Shown: positions 14,993 to 24,774, counted from the stretch's first letter. The stretch: DNA of 43,388 nucleotides from Hyphomicrobiales bacterium (GCA_019247795.1 JAFBAK010000350.1:1-43388); one strand, 5' to 3'. Translations and numbers: made by a program. The notes: generated by a model from the letters alone, not told the origin.

Positions 14993-16009
14993 TTGAATCT
15001 TGCTCTCCCCGTCAAAAAGGCGCTCGCCGTCCCGCCCAACATCACGCCGCTCGCCGGGCTCGTGGCGCCCGAGCTTGCCAAGGTCAACGAGCTCATCTTG
15101 TCGCGCACCGGATCGGAGGTCGCGCTTATCCCGGAAGTCGCGAAGCATCTGATCAGCTCCGGCGGCAAGAGGCTTCGCCCGATGCTGACGCTGGCCATGG
15201 CCATGCTCAACGGCTACCGCGGCGATGCCCATGTGAGGCTCGCGGCGAGTGTCGAGTTCATGCACACGGCGACCCTGCTTCACGACGACGTTGTCGATGA
15301 AAGCGACTTGCGACGCGGCCGCAAGACGGCGCGCATCGTCTGGGGCAATCAGGCCAGCGTGCTGGTTGGCGATTTCCTTCTGGGGCAGGCTTTTCGCATG
15401 ATGGTCGAGGCGGGATTCATGGACGCCCTCGATATTTTATCGAGCGCGGCAGCGGTGATCGCGGAAGGCGAGGTGATGCAGCTCGAGACGGCCAAGAACC
15501 TCGCGACGGACGAGAAGGCATATCTTGCGGTGACCGCCGCCAAGACAGCCGAGCTTTTCGCTGCGGCGTGCGAGGTCGGGCCGGCGATCGCGGGACGAAG
15601 AGCGACGGAGCGGACCGCCTGTCGGGCCTTTGGCATGGCGCTCGGGCAAGCCTTCCAGCTCATTGACGACGCGCTCGATTATGGCGGCAAATCCGACGAA
15701 ATCGGCAAGAACATCGGCGACGATTTTCGTGAAGGCAAGATCACCTTGCCGGTGGTCATCGCGTTCGAGCGAGGCGACGCCGAGGAGCGCGCCTTCTGGC
15801 GGCGCGCGATGGAAGAGGGGGACCAGCATGACGGAGATCTCGAGCGCGCCATCACGATCTTGCGCCGTCACGAGGCCATCGAGGCGACGACGTCGCGCGC
15901 GTCTCGCTTCGCTGAAAGAGCGCATCAATCGCTCGCGAAATACCCTGAGAGCGAAATGAAGCGCGCGCTGTCGCAAGCCGTGGATTTCGCCGTCGAGCGC
16001 AACCGGTAA
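14993..16009 (+). CDS. ispB: Long-chain polyprenyl diphosphate synthase
   Basis: A trans-isoprenyl diphosphate synthase, about 338 residues, probably octaprenyl or decaprenyl diphosphate synthase making the ubiquinone side chain. Seen: G-G-K-R-L-R-P, the first Asp-rich motif DDVVD at about residues 98-102, followed by R-R-G-R-K, and the second motif I-D-D-A-L-D with downstream G-K-N-I-G-D-D. Length and residues before the first motif fit long-chain enzymes; exact chain length cannot be read. The start is TTG 14993, 9 nt after GAGGAG at 14978-14983. An upstream TTG at 14963 is in frame but poorly placed. It is divergent from the DUF2007-like/TrmN6-like pair. Confidence 0.92.
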   Translation: MNLALPVKKALAVPPNITPLAGLVAPELAKVNELILSRTGSEVALIPEVAKHLISSGGKRLRPMLTLAMAMLNGYRGDAHVRLAASVEFMHTATLLHDDVVDESDLRRGRKTARIVWGNQASVLVGDFLLGQAFRMMVEAGFMDALDILSSAAAVIAEGEVMQLETAKNLATDEKAYLAVTAAKTAELFAAACEVGPAIAGRRATERTACRAFGMALGQAFQLIDDALDYGGKSDEIGKNIGDDFREGKITLPVVIAFERGDAEERAFWRRAMEEGDQHDGDLERAITILRRHEAIEATTSRASRFAERAHQSLAKYPESEMKRALSQAVDFAVERNR

Positions 16010-16080
16010 GGCGTGTCGCGGGCTTGGCGATGCGGAGCGATCACGCGCGAGCTATGGGATCGTGCCTATACTCAGAAATG

Positions 16081-16095
16081 GCTCATATGATGAGC
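16081..16095. other. Short inverted repeat between convergent genes
   Basis: GCTCAT at 16081-16086 and ATGAGC at 16090-16095 form a 6-bp hairpin with a 3-nt loop. It lies in a noticeably AT-rich 194-bp stretch between the convergent ends of the polyprenyl synthase and outer-membrane protein genes. It might be a bidirectional terminator element, but it lacks a T-run. Confidence 0.35.
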
Positions 16096-16203
16096 TATAG
16101 GAGCGCATTCTATAACGCATGCGATGGAACTTGCAGCAACGGGGTGACCGGATTTCCCTTTTGATTACCAGCTTTTAACACCGCGGCTCGTCGGGGGGCG
16201 ATC

Positions 16204-17211
16204 TCAAAATTTGTAGCTAGCCTCCACAAGGGCGCCGTACCGCTCGCTGGTGAAATCCGTGAGCGGCAGCCTCTGGCCGAAAAGTCGGTCGAAGCGATCG
16301 GTCTTGTAGCCGCTCGAACCATCCACATACCAATAACGCCAGCCCGCGCCGAGCGTGAGCCTATCCGTCACGGCATAGCGCAGGAGGGCATCCACCTGAC
16401 CACCCCAGCCATGGCCGCGCAGGAAGACATTCGGCTTGAAGCCGAGCTGATCCTGGCGAAGCAGATGGCTGTCGTTACCCTCTCCTTGCGCATAGGGAAT
16501 CGCGGCAGCATCCACGGTAAGCGAGAGTTGCGGAAGGATCGTGACGGTCGCCTCCACGCCGAGCCTCACCATGTTCCAGGACGCGATGTAACCGCCGACC
16601 TTTTGGCTGGTCGAGAACAAGACGGTGCCGGGCGGGGCGGCTGCGAAGAAGCCTCCAAAATCGTCCGGCAGGAAGCGCAAGCCCCAGATGCCGACTTCGT
16701 CTCGCCAATAGCCGTAGCCGATGAAGGGGAGGAACCGCATATTCCCATAGGTGAAATAATCAGCACCCCAGCCGACATCCATCGTCACGTACCGCAAATC
16801 GGTATTCTTGAGGGTGGAATTTGTGTTGGAAAAGAGCTGCTGGCCTGCGAACCAATCGCGATCGTTCATCGTACCACCGCTCGCGAAGCCCCCACCGGCA
16901 TAGCCCTTGATCACGAAGCCCGTCTCATCGTCCGAATAACGACCATAGACCTCGAGCGATTGCGCCGTAACGCCGGTGTAGATCAGCTCGGAGGTCGGAT
17001 TGCCGAGAGACGGGTCGCTCACGCTTGCGTTGAAGGCGTAATCGTGCCGCCCCGTGCTGTACCAATACCGCGCGCCGATGATGAAGGGCGAAGGCTGGGC
17101 AAGCGGCGTCGTCACGTCCTCGATCGCGCCCCGCAAGGCGGAAAAATCGGCCGCGAGCGCTTCGCCCATGCCGAAAAGGGCGAAAAGACCTACCAAAAGA
17201 CAAGCCCGCAT
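16204..17211 (-). CDS. Outer-membrane beta-barrel protein
   Basis: A predicted outer-membrane beta-barrel, 335 residues. Seen: a signal peptide (MRACLLVGLFALFGMG, cleavage likely after A-L-A-A), many alternating hydrophobic/aromatic strands (for example G-A-R-Y-W-Y-S, L-E-V-Y-G-R-Y, A-G-W-R-Y-W-Y-V), and a final strand ending in phenylalanine (A-S-Y-K-F), the usual C-terminal signal for barrel assembly. The size suggests 10-12 strands, possibly omptin-like, but I cannot verify protease residues. The start at ATG 17211 is chosen for the signal peptide; an upstream ATG at 17250 adds 13 unlikely residues. It converges on the polyprenyl synthase gene. Ligand and function are unknown. Confidence 0.8.
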   Translation of the reverse strand: MRACLLVGLFALFGMGEALAADFSALRGAIEDVTTPLAQPSPFIIGARYWYSTGRHDYAFNASVSDPSLGNPTSELIYTGVTAQSLEVYGRYSDDETGFVIKGYAGGGFASGGTMNDRDWFAGQQLFSNTNSTLKNTDLRYVTMDVGWGADYFTYGNMRFLPFIGYGYWRDEVGIWGLRFLPDDFGGFFAAAPPGTVLFSTSQKVGGYIASWNMVRLGVEATVTILPQLSLTVDAAAIPYAQGEGNDSHLLRQDQLGFKPNVFLRGHGWGGQVDALLRYAVTDRLTLGAGWRYWYVDGSSGYKTDRFDRLFGQRLPLTDFTSERYGALVEASYKF

Positions 17212-17437
17212 CTCGCCATCCCCCGCGATCCGCGTGCCAAAAATGAACAAATATGGTTAACGAGTGGTTGCGGACTGGACGCAACCAGGCTCTGGCGACG
17301 CCATTCCTTTCGAAGTTGAATGGCTTTAGAGCTTGTCGGGCTCATCCAGGACCATCATCGAATTTCGCGTTTCGCCCTGGCGCTCCTCTCGACCCGACGA
17401 TCCAAACCTGCCGCTCCTTCAAATGTGCGTCGCCCTC

Positions 17438-19579
17438 ATGCCTGACCTTCTGCTCGAACTCTTTTGCGAAGAAATTCCCGCCCGGATGCAACGCAGGGCG
17501 GCCGACGAGCTCAAGCGTCTCGTCACGGGCGCGCTCGTCGAACGAGGCCTGCTTTATGAAGGCGCGATCGCGCATGTGACGCCTCGGCGCCTTGCGCTCC
17601 ATGTCGCAGGGCTTCCCATCAAGGGAAGAGATACGGCGGAGGAGCGGCGCGGTCCGCGCGTGGGCGCCCCGGAGAATGCGCTCAAGGGCTTTCTCAAAAG
17701 TGTGGGGCTTACCGAGATCAGCCAGGCGCAAATCATCAGTGACGGAAAGAAAGGCGAATTCTACGCCGCGCGCATCGAAAAACCGGGAGAGGCCACGATC
17801 TCGGCCATCGCAAAGATCGTGCCGTCGGTGGTCGCGAGCTTTCCCTGGCCGAAGTCGATGCGATTTGGGCCACAATCGCGCGCCCCGGACTCGCTGCGCT
17901 GGGTGCGGCCGCTGCGCTCGATCCTATGCACCTTCGGCCCGGAAACCGAGGATCCGGAGATCGTGCCTTTCGAAATCGGAGGCATCGCCGCCGGCGACGT
18001 GACCTTCGGCCATCGCGTCATGGGGCCGCAGGGCCCGATCCGCGTGCGCCACTTCGCCGACTACGTGACGAGCCTCGAAAAAGCGAAGGTCGTCCTCGAT
18101 GCCGAACGGCGAAGCAATATCATCGCCCATGAAGCGAAGAACCTGGCCTTCGCGGCGGGGCTCGAGCTCGTCGAGGATGAAGCGTTGCTCGATGAGGTTG
18201 CCGGCCTCGTCGAATGGCCGGTCGTGCTGATGGGCTCCTTCGACGAGGAATTCCTCTCGATCCCGCAAGAAGTGATCCGCGCCACGATTCGCGCCAATCA
18301 GAAATGTTTCGTCTTGCGCAATGCCGAGGGAGGGCTCGCCAACCGCTTCGTTCTCATCGCCAACCTCGAAGCCGCCGATGGGGGGGCTGCGATCATCGCC
18401 GGCAACGAGCGTGTCGTGCGCGCCCGGCTCGCCGATGCCAAATATTTCTGGGAGACCGACCAGAGGCCGTTGCCCGACTACGCCGGATCGGCGGAAAAGC
18501 CGCTGGACCAGCGCCTCGCCAAGCTCAAGGCGCAAAACATCATCTTCCACGCCAAGCTCGGCACGCAGTATGATCGCATCCTTCGTCTCGCGGGCCTTGC
18601 GAAGGAGCTCAGTGCGATGACGGGAGCGGCGCCCGGCCTCGTCGAGCGCGCCGCTATGCTCGCCAAGGCCGATCTCGTGACCGAGATGGTCGGCGAGTTC
18701 CCGGAATTGCAGGGTCTCATGGGACGCTATTACGCGGCTCTGCAGGGAGAGCCGCAACCGGTCGCCGCGGCTATCGAGGAGCATTACAAGCCGCTCGGCC
18801 CTTCCGATCGAGTCCCGACCGACAAGGTGAGCATCACCGTCGCGCTTGCCGACAAACTCGATACGCTCGTCGGCTTCTGGGCGATCGACGAAAAGCCCAC
18901 CGGTTCAAAAGACCCATTCGCCTTGCGGCGTGCCGCGCTCGGCGTGATCCGGCTCGTTCTCGAAAATGGCGTGCGGCTAGCGCTGGCTCCCGTGCTGGAG
19001 CTTCATTTCGCAGTTTTGGGGCAACCTGGCCGCAAGGGAATTGCCGCCGATCTCCTGTCCTTCCTCGCGGACCGACTTAAAGTCCTCATGCGCGAGAAAG
19101 GTGCCCGCCATGATCTCGTCGATGCAGTGTTCGCTCTGCCGGGCCGAGACGACCTCCTCATGGTGGTCAAACGCATCGAGGCTCTCGCGGCCTTTCTCGA
19201 TACGGAAAACGGCAGGAATCTCCTCGCCGGATATCGCCGGGCCGCCAACATCCTGCGCATCGAGGAGAAAAAGGATGGCGTCTCTTATGACGCAGCACCC
19301 GACCTCTCCCTCGTCGAGACCCGCGGCCTGCCGGAAGAACGGGTTCTCGCCCATGTGCTCGACGCCGCCGCCCTCCATGCCCGCGAGCACGTGCTGAAGG
19401 AGGAGTTCACAGAAGCGCTCGCGGCGCTCGCCGAGCTTCGCCCGGCTGTCGATGCCTTTTTCGAAAAGGTCACCGTCAATGATCCGGACGCTTCGCTGCG
19501 TGCCAACCGCCTCAAGCTCCTCTCGGGCCTGCGTCGTGCGGTCCACGAGGTCGCGGATTTCTCGAGGATCGAAGGATAA
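17438..19579 (+). CDS. glyS: Glycyl-tRNA synthetase beta subunit
   Basis: GlyS, about 713 residues, the tRNA-recognising subunit partnering GlyQ. Seen: the family N-terminus ([14 protein letters not shown]), T-P-R-R-L-A-L, the block K-S-M-R-F-G, the segment G-H-R-V-M-G, and the region [11 protein letters not shown] with [11 protein letters not shown]. The C-terminal part is DALR-like, ending in L-S-G-L-R-R. The start ATG 17438 fits other GlyS proteins; ATG 17423 is also in frame and neither has a good ribosome-binding site. The gene points away from glyQ and six genes lie between them, unlike the usual glyQS operon. Confidence 0.97.
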   Translation: MPDLLLELFCEEIPARMQRRAADELKRLVTGALVERGLLYEGAIAHVTPRRLALHVAGLPIKGRDTAEERRGPRVGAPENALKGFLKSVGLTEISQAQIISDGKKGEFYAARIEKPGEATISAIAKIVPSVVASFPWPKSMRFGPQSRAPDSLRWVRPLRSILCTFGPETEDPEIVPFEIGGIAAGDVTFGHRVMGPQGPIRVRHFADYVTSLEKAKVVLDAERRSNIIAHEAKNLAFAAGLELVEDEALLDEVAGLVEWPVVLMGSFDEEFLSIPQEVIRATIRANQKCFVLRNAEGGLANRFVLIANLEAADGGAAIIAGNERVVRARLADAKYFWETDQRPLPDYAGSAEKPLDQRLAKLKAQNIIFHAKLGTQYDRILRLAGLAKELSAMTGAAPGLVERAAMLAKADLVTEMVGEFPELQGLMGRYYAALQGEPQPVAAAIEEHYKPLGPSDRVPTDKVSITVALADKLDTLVGFWAIDEKPTGSKDPFALRRAALGVIRLVLENGVRLALAPVLELHFAVLGQPGRKGIAADLLSFLADRLKVLMREKGARHDLVDAVFALPGRDDLLMVVKRIEALAAFLDTENGRNLLAGYRRAANILRIEEKKDGVSYDAAPDLSLVETRGLPEERVLAHVLDAAALHAREHVLKEEFTEALAALAELRPAVDAFFEKVTVNDPDASLRANRLKLLSGLRRAVHEVADFSRIEG

Positions 19580-19668
19580 AGGCGAGCGCGGCCGAGCGGG
19601 TTGCCGCGGATCGAGACCGCTTCTGCAGAATATTTCCCTCAACGGGGCGCCTCGCATGTCGGCCCGGT

Positions 19669-20226
19669 TCAAGCCTCCTGGCCCAGCGCAGAGCCTGCGA
19701 GCGGGTAGGCGGCCTCGACTACGTAAGGCCCTCCCCCGATCGAGGCGCGCGAGGAGAACAGGGCAAAGCGCGTCACGCTGAAGCGCTGCACGGGGAAGCG
19801 TCCCATCGAGGCGATGAAGAAGGCCGCCGCCTCGGCGGGTGTGCCTCGCAAGCGCGCCAAGGTCACATGCGGTGTGAACTTGCGCGTTTCGGGCGCCATG
19901 CCGGCGCGGCGCGCAACGCTCTCGTGCTCGGCCTGCAGCGCGGTGAGCTGCGCCGTCGGCTTCACGAGCGCGACGAGCGCGCGCGGCCTATCTCCGCCGA
20001 ATACGTCGAGCGCATCGATGGTGAGCTCGATCACGCGGGGGCGCACCGAGTCGAGGCCGTGAGCGAAATCATCCGCCATGCGTCCGTCGATGTCGCCGGC
20101 GAATCGCAAGGTCACGTGATAATTCGCGGAATCGATCCAGCGTGCGCCGCTGAGGCCACCCCGAAGCGTGGACAAGGTAGCGGCGACGCGGGCTGGAACT
20201 TCGATGCCGGTAAAGAGACGGGGCAT
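19669..20226 (-). CDS. thpR: RNA 2',3'-cyclic phosphodiesterase
   Basis: A 2H phosphoesterase of the ThpR/LigT type, 185 residues, that opens 2',3'-cyclic phosphates to 2'-phosphomonoesters in RNA. Seen: the N-terminal L-F-T-G-I-E-V-P and the two catalytic H-x-T motifs, H-V-T-L-R-F and H-V-T-L-A-R-L, at the spacing of the family. The biological substrate is usually unknown. The start is ATG at 20226 (MPRLFTG); a further 26 in-frame residues upstream lie over the end of pheA and are unlikely. The gene begins 7 bp after the pheA stop, so it is probably the last gene of a kdsB-pheA-thpR transcript. Confidence 0.88.
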   Translation of the reverse strand: MPRLFTGIEVPARVAATLSTLRGGLSGARWIDSANYHVTLRFAGDIDGRMADDFAHGLDSVRPRVIELTIDALDVFGGDRPRALVALVKPTAQLTALQAEHESVARRAGMAPETRKFTPHVTLARLRGTPAEAAAFFIASMGRFPVQRFSVTRFALFSSRASIGGGPYVVEAAYPLAGSALGQEA

Positions 20227-20233
20227 GGCGCGA

Positions 20234-21091
20234 CTACTCGCGAATCTCTTTGAACGTGTCACGGAAGGGGTGCGCCGGATAAACGCCGAGGATCCGGAAT
20301 TCACGCGAGAAGAACTCGAGCTCCTCGAGGGCCCGCTTCAGCGGCAGATCATCGGGGTGGCCGTCGACCTCCGCATAGAACATGGTGGCGAAGAACTGAC
20401 CTTCGACCATGTAGCTTTCGAGCTTGGTCATGTTGACGCCGTTCGTCGCGAATCCCCCCAGCGCCTTATAGAGCGCAGCCGGCAAATTGCGCACGCGGAA
20501 GATGAAACTCGTCACGGTCGGACCATTGCCGAAAGCGGTGCGCTCGTCCTCCTTGGAAAGAATGATGAAGCGGGTCGTGTTGTGCTTTTCGTCTTCGACA
20601 TCCTTCATGAGGATGTCGAGACCATAGATCTCGGCCGCAAGCCTCGTCGCGAGCGAGGCCTTCGACCTGTCGTTCCATTCGGCGACTTCCCGCGCCGAAC
20701 CTGCCGTGTCGGCCGCCACATGGGCGCGCAATCCGAGCTTGCGGATGACCTTTCGGCATTGGCCAAGCGCATGCACATGGCTGTAGACGTCCTTCACGCT
20801 TTCGAGGTTCGCCCCCTTCGGCGCGCAGAGCTGGAAACGGATCGGCAGGAAATGCTCGCCGATGATGTGCAGGCCCGAGCCCGGCAGGAGATGATGAATA
20901 TCGGCGACGCGGCCCGCCACCGAGTTCTCGATCGGGATCATGGCAAGCGCGGCGGTCCCGTCGCTTACGGCCGAAAAAGCATCCTCGAAAGTCGGGGATG
21001 GCAAAGGCTCCCAGCCGGGATGCACCTCCTGGCAGGCGATATGCGAGTTGGCTCCAGGCTCTCCCTGATACGAGATGATCTTCGCGCTCAC
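20234..21091 (-). CDS. pheA: Prephenate dehydratase
   Basis: A stand-alone prephenate dehydratase, 285 residues, converting prephenate to phenylpyruvate in phenylalanine synthesis. Seen: the catalytic domain opens [12 protein letters not shown], with [11 protein letters not shown] and the conserved H-N-T-T-R-F-I near its end. An ACT regulatory domain follows with G-V-N-M-T-K-L-E-S, the phenylalanine-binding segment, so feedback inhibition is likely. There is no chorismate mutase domain, as usual in alphaproteobacteria. Its start overlaps the kdsB stop by 4 bp (ATGA). This kdsB-pheA arrangement divergent from a membrane cytochrome c is common in Rhizobiales. Confidence 0.95.
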   Translation of the reverse strand: MSAKIISYQGEPGANSHIACQEVHPGWEPLPSPTFEDAFSAVSDGTAALAMIPIENSVAGRVADIHHLLPGSGLHIIGEHFLPIRFQLCAPKGANLESVKDVYSHVHALGQCRKVIRKLGLRAHVAADTAGSAREVAEWNDRSKASLATRLAAEIYGLDILMKDVEDEKHNTTRFIILSKEDERTAFGNGPTVTSFIFRVRNLPAALYKALGGFATNGVNMTKLESYMVEGQFFATMFYAEVDGHPDDLPLKRALEELEFFSREFRILGVYPAHPFRDTFKEIRE

Positions 21092-21846
21092 GAGGCTTCT
21101 CCAGGAACGGCGGCGCGTCGCTCCAGGACGAGGCGAGCGCGGTCGAGATCTTCTTGGGTGTCGACGCCGAGAGGCACATCGTCGACGAGCACGATGTCGA
21201 TGCGCATCCCGGCTTCGAGAGCACGAAGCTGCTCCAGGCGTTCGCGCATCTCGAGCGGCGATGGGGGCAGCGTCACATAACGTTCCAGCGCGGCCCGGCG
21301 ATAGGCGTAGAGGCCCACATGGTGCAGGAGCGGTCCCGGTCCGGTGGGGGCAGTGGCGCGCGTGAAATAAAGCGCCCGCAGGCGCCGGGGTGAAATCTCG
21401 GACCCGACGGCCTTCACGACCGAAGGGTCGTGACGCTCATCCTCCCGGGTGATCACGCAAGCCAGCGTGGCGATATCCACGCACGGGTCGGCAAGCGGCT
21501 CGGTCGCTGCGCCGATCACGCGAGGATCGATGGTCGGCAAATCGCCTTGCACGTTGACGATCACGTCGTGGTGGCCTTTCGGATCGACTTTTTCGAGAGC
21601 TTCGAAGATGCGGGAAGAGCCGTTGAGATGGTCCTCTCGCGTCATGACCGCTTCGCCGCCGGCCCGTCTCACGGCCTCGGCGATCTCACGGCTGTCGGTC
21701 GCGACCTTCACCGGACCAATCCGCGCCTCGCAGGCGCGCCGCCAGACATGCACAATCATCGCCTCGCCGGCGATGATCGCGAGCGGCTTATTCGGCAGGC
21801 GGGTCGCCGCGAGCCGCGCGGGAATGAGGATGAGGGGATATGGCAT
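21088..21846 (-). CDS. kdsB: 3-deoxy-manno-octulosonate cytidylyltransferase
   Basis: CMP-Kdo synthetase, 252 residues, activating Kdo for lipid A inner-core synthesis. Seen: the nucleotide-binding start [25 protein letters not shown], the conserved V-N-V-Q-G-D-L-P, and H-H-V-G-L-Y-A-Y-R. The family usually has V-N-V-Q-G-D-E-P, so the Glu-to-Leu change at that point is unusual for KdsB, though relatives with this sequence exist in alphaproteobacteria. The start ATG 21846 gives the canonical N-terminus; the open frame extends over 300 nt further without meaning. It is translationally coupled to pheA. Confidence 0.92.
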   Translation of the reverse strand: MPYPLILIPARLAATRLPNKPLAIIAGEAMIVHVWRRACEARIGPVKVATDSREIAEAVRRAGGEAVMTREDHLNGSSRIFEALEKVDPKGHHDVIVNVQGDLPTIDPRVIGAATEPLADPCVDIATLACVITREDERHDPSVVKAVGSEISPRRLRALYFTRATAPTGPGPLLHHVGLYAYRRAALERYVTLPPSPLEMRERLEQLRALEAGMRIDIVLVDDVPLGVDTQEDLDRARLVLERRAAVPGEAS

Positions 21847-21926
21847 CTTCTGTTCCGGCCCGGCACCGACCGGTCGGGTGCGGAGCCGAACGGTCTTCCT
21901 CGCCGGCAAGCGGCGAAAAGTAGCAT

Positions 21927-21947
21927 CTCGTAACCGGCTTATACGAG
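21927..21947. promoter_or_regulatory. Inverted repeat in the kdsB/cycM divergent region
   Basis: CTCGT (21927-21931) and ACGAG (21943-21947) form an inverted repeat with an 11-bp centre. That centre also carries TATAAG on the minus strand (21943-21938), a possible -10 for kdsB, with TTGCGC 16 bp upstream (21965-21960). It could be an operator overlapping a promoter; the evidence is weak. Confidence 0.3.
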
Positions 21948-21989
21948 TTGCGCGGATGGGCGCAATGCGGCTATGCCGTGTGGCGAGAT

Positions 21990-22019
21990 CATGGCTTCTT
22001 CCGGCAGGAGGAAGCCGTG
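21990..22019 (+). other. Strong hairpin in the cycM leader
   Basis: Bases 21990-22002 pair with 22007-22019 over 13 positions (11 Watson-Crick and 2 G-U pairs) around a GGCA tetraloop. This is the strongest non-coding hairpin I found in the window. It ends 32 nt before the cycM start and would be part of its mRNA leader. No T-run follows, so it is more likely an RNA stability or translation element than a terminator. Confidence 0.6.
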
Positions 22020-22051
22020 CGAGGTCGAGAGACGCACGAACCGAGGGCGGG

Positions 22052-22705
22052 ATGGACTCCTTCGAATTCAACAAGATCGCGGGTGCCGTGCTCGGCAGTT
22101 TGCTCTTCGTGATGGCGATCAGCGTCGTGTCGGGCGGCTTGTTCTCTCCCGCGAAACCCGCCATTCCGGGCTATGATCTCCCATCTGCCGCGCCGGAGGG
22201 CGCCGGCGCGCCGGCTGCGGAACCGGTCGTGCCCCTCCCCGAGCTTCTCGCGAAGGCCGATCCGGCCGCCGGACAGAAGGATGCCACGATCTGCACGACC
22301 TGCCACTCGTTCGGAAAGGGCGAGCCGTCGAAATCGACGGGGCCGAATCTCTGGGGCATCGTCGGGCGCGTCCATGCCGCCGACAAGGATTTCGATTATT
22401 CGCAAGCCAATCGGGACCTGGGCGCCAAAGGCGAAAAATGGACCTATGATGCCATTTTCAATTTCATCAAGGGCCCGAGAGATTACATGCCCGGCACCAA
22501 GATGACCTTTGCCGGCATGCCAAAACCCGAGGACCGCGCCAACGTGCTCGCCTATCTGCGTACGCTTTCGGATAACCCGGAGCCCCTGCCCGCCGTGACG
22601 GCGCAAGCGCAACCCGCCCCTGGAACGCCTGCGGGCCAGGCGGGTGCCCAAGTCGCCCAACCGACCCAAGGGGAAAAAGCGCCGGCAGAAGCGCCGAAGC
22701 AATAG
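22052..22705 (+). CDS. cycM: Membrane-anchored cytochrome c (CycM-type)
   Basis: A mono-haem class I cytochrome c, 217 residues, tethered to the inner membrane. It likely carries electrons from the bc1 complex to a terminal oxidase, as CycM/cytochrome c552 does in Rhizobiales. Seen: an N-terminal uncleaved membrane helix ([14 protein letters not shown]), a Pro/Ala linker, the haem-binding C81-T-T-C84-H85, G-P-N-L-W-G-I-V-G, and the axial Met in P-G-T-K-M. A 40-residue Pro/Ala/Gln-rich tail follows the domain. The start ATG 22052 gives the typical [12 protein letters not shown] opening. Divergent from kdsB-pheA. Confidence 0.93.
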   Translation: MDSFEFNKIAGAVLGSLLFVMAISVVSGGLFSPAKPAIPGYDLPSAAPEGAGAPAAEPVVPLPELLAKADPAAGQKDATICTTCHSFGKGEPSKSTGPNLWGIVGRVHAADKDFDYSQANRDLGAKGEKWTYDAIFNFIKGPRDYMPGTKMTFAGMPKPEDRANVLAYLRTLSDNPEPLPAVTAQAQPAPGTPAGQAGAQVAQPTQGEKAPAEAPKQ

Positions 22706-22743
22706 CGCCTTCGCGATCTTGCGAGGACTCGGACGATTCCTTG

Positions 22744-22817
22744 TCGAGGCCCCCTCGATTGGACGCCAAAAGCAAGAAATCCGACAAAAGGCGCCACGGG
22801 ATAAGGGCTTGTGGCGC
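22744..22817 (+). other. Two hairpins between cycM and yejA
   Basis: TCGAGG (22744-22749) pairs with CCTCGA (22753-22758) around CCC, 38 bp after the cycM stop. GCGCCAC (22791-22797) pairs with GTGGCGC (22811-22817) around 13 nt. Either may contribute to ending the cycM transcript; neither has a clear T-run. No gene is seen in this 203-bp gap. Confidence 0.4.
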
Positions 22818-22908
22818 GCTCGCGACTTGCGGCGACATGGGCTTGCCGCATTCTGGCGCTTGATCGCAAAATCAGAGCGGGGGCGCATTAGGTCGGAGCG
22901 GGGACGCT

Positions 22909-24774
22909 ATGAAAATTGCTCTCACGCGGCGTGACGCGGTTCGGTTTGCGCTCGCCGCCGCGTTCTGGCGCTTTCCGCGCATGCTCCGCGCGGCCGAGGG
23001 CGAGACCGAGACCCATGGCCTCTCCTCTTTCGGCGACCTTGCGGAGCCCGAGGATTTCAAACGCTTCTCCTATGTGAACCCCGATGCTCCCAAAGGCGGG
23101 ACTTTGGTGATTCAATTGCGCGTCGAATCCGGCAATCAGAACTTCGACACGTTCAACACGCTCAATATCCACACATTCAAGGGCGACGGCGCGGCCGGCA
23201 TGGACGCGACCTTCGACACGTTGATGAGCGGGGGCGCCGACGAGCCCGAATCGGTTTACGGCCTCGTGGCGCGGCGCGTCCGCATCTCGGCCGATAAGCT
23301 CACTTATCGTTTCCTCCTGCGCCCGGAGGCCCGCTTCCATGACGGCTCGCCGCTCACCGCGCAAGACGTCGCCTTCTCGCTGATGACGCTAAAGGAAAAG
23401 GGACATCCGACGGAACGGGCCGTGCTCACGCAGATGCTGGGCGCTGAGGCCGAGGCCGACGATATCGTCCGCGTCACCCTTTCCGACAAGCGCAGTCGCG
23501 ATCTGCATCTCGTGATCGCCGCGTCCCCGATCTTCTCGAAGAGCTATTGGAGCACGCGCGATTACGAAGCCTCGACACTCGAGCCTCCGCTCGGCTCAGG
23601 TCCCTACAAGGTCGGCCGCTTCGAGGCGGGTCGCTACATCGAGTTCGACCGGGTCGCCGACTATTGGGGCAAGGATCTGCCGGTGAATGTCGGCACCAAT
23701 AATTTCGAGCATGTACGCTACGAATATTATCGCGATCGACAAGTCGCCTTCGAGGCCTTCAAGGCGGGCAAGATCAACTTCCAGGAGGAATACACGTCTC
23801 GCATTTGGGCGACGGGGTATGACTTTCCGGCGATCCGCGAGGGACGCGTCAAAAAGGAAGCGCTCCAGAACGATCTGCCGGCCGGCCCTCAAGGCTGGTA
23901 TTTCAACTTGCGCCGCCCGATGTTCAAGGATCCGCGCATTCGCGAAGCCCTCGGCCTCGCCTTCGATTTCGAATGGACCAACAAGAACATCATGTATTCG
24001 CTCTACAAGCGAATGACGTCCTTTTTTGAGAACTCGGACAACAAGGCTGTCGGCAAGCCGGGGCCGGACGAACTCGCCATTCTCGAGCCCTTGCGCGGCA
24101 AAGTCTCCGACGAATGCTTCGGCGAACCTTATCTGCCGCCGGTCTCGGACGGCTCGGGCTCGGACCGCAAACTGCTGCGGCGGGCCGACGAACTCTTGAT
24201 AGCGGCGGGCTGCAAGCGCGACGGCACGACCCTCAAGCTGCCGGACGGCACGCCCTTCGCCTTCGAATTCCTGGATTCCTCACCCGCCTTGCAGCCGCAC
24301 ACGGAGCCTTTCGAAGCCAATCTGCGGCGCCTCGGCATAGCCGCGACGTCGCGCATCGTGGATGCGGCACAATACAATGCACGCACGAATCAATATGATT
24401 TCGACGTCATCAGCATGCGGCTCGGCGCCACGCGCACCCCGGGCGATGATCTGCGCGTCGTTTACGGTTCCGAGGCGGCCGCCAATCCCGGCTCGCGCAA
24501 TCGCGCCGGCATCTCCGATCCGGTCGTCGATATGTTGATCGAAAAGATCGGCGGCGCCAAGACTCGCGCCGAGCTCACCACGGCGTGCCGGGTGCTCGAC
24601 CGCGTGCTGCGCGCCGGCCGCTATTGGGTGCCGATGTGGTACAACGACAAAACTCTGCTCGCTTATTGGGACGAATTCTCGCGACCCGCGACGCAACCGA
24701 AATTCGGCACAGGCGCGCCCGACACCTGGTGGTTCGATCCCGCAAAGGCGGCAAAGATCGGCGTTTCGCAGTGA
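22909..24774 (+). CDS. yejA: Yej-type ABC transporter, substrate-binding protein
   Basis: A family 5 extracellular solute-binding protein, 621 residues, the periplasmic receptor of a YejABEF-type oligopeptide importer. Seen: a signal with a twin-arginine-like start (L-T-R-R-D-A-V-R-F-A-L), then the Yej-specific H-G-L-S-S-F-G-D-L, F-S-Y-V-N-P-D-A-P-K-G-G, the family 5 signature region (Y-R-F-L-L-R-P-E-A-R-F-H-D-G-S-P-L), and S-G-P-Y-K-V. In E. coli this system imports microcin C and peptides, and in rhizobia it influences sensitivity to antimicrobial peptides. The length matches the family. First gene of the yej cluster; 147 bp separate it from yejB. Confidence 0.93.
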   Translation: MKIALTRRDAVRFALAAAFWRFPRMLRAAEGETETHGLSSFGDLAEPEDFKRFSYVNPDAPKGGTLVIQLRVESGNQNFDTFNTLNIHTFKGDGAAGMDATFDTLMSGGADEPESVYGLVARRVRISADKLTYRFLLRPEARFHDGSPLTAQDVAFSLMTLKEKGHPTERAVLTQMLGAEAEADDIVRVTLSDKRSRDLHLVIAASPIFSKSYWSTRDYEASTLEPPLGSGPYKVGRFEAGRYIEFDRVADYWGKDLPVNVGTNNFEHVRYEYYRDRQVAFEAFKAGKINFQEEYTSRIWATGYDFPAIREGRVKKEALQNDLPAGPQGWYFNLRRPMFKDPRIREALGLAFDFEWTNKNIMYSLYKRMTSFFENSDNKAVGKPGPDELAILEPLRGKVSDECFGEPYLPPVSDGSGSDRKLLRRADELLIAAGCKRDGTTLKLPDGTPFAFEFLDSSPALQPHTEPFEANLRRLGIAATSRIVDAAQYNARTNQYDFDVISMRLGATRTPGDDLRVVYGSEAAANPGSRNRAGISDPVVDMLIEKIGGAKTRAELTTACRVLDRVLRAGRYWVPMWYNDKTLLAYWDEFSRPATQPKFGTGAPDTWWFDPAKAAKIGVSQ

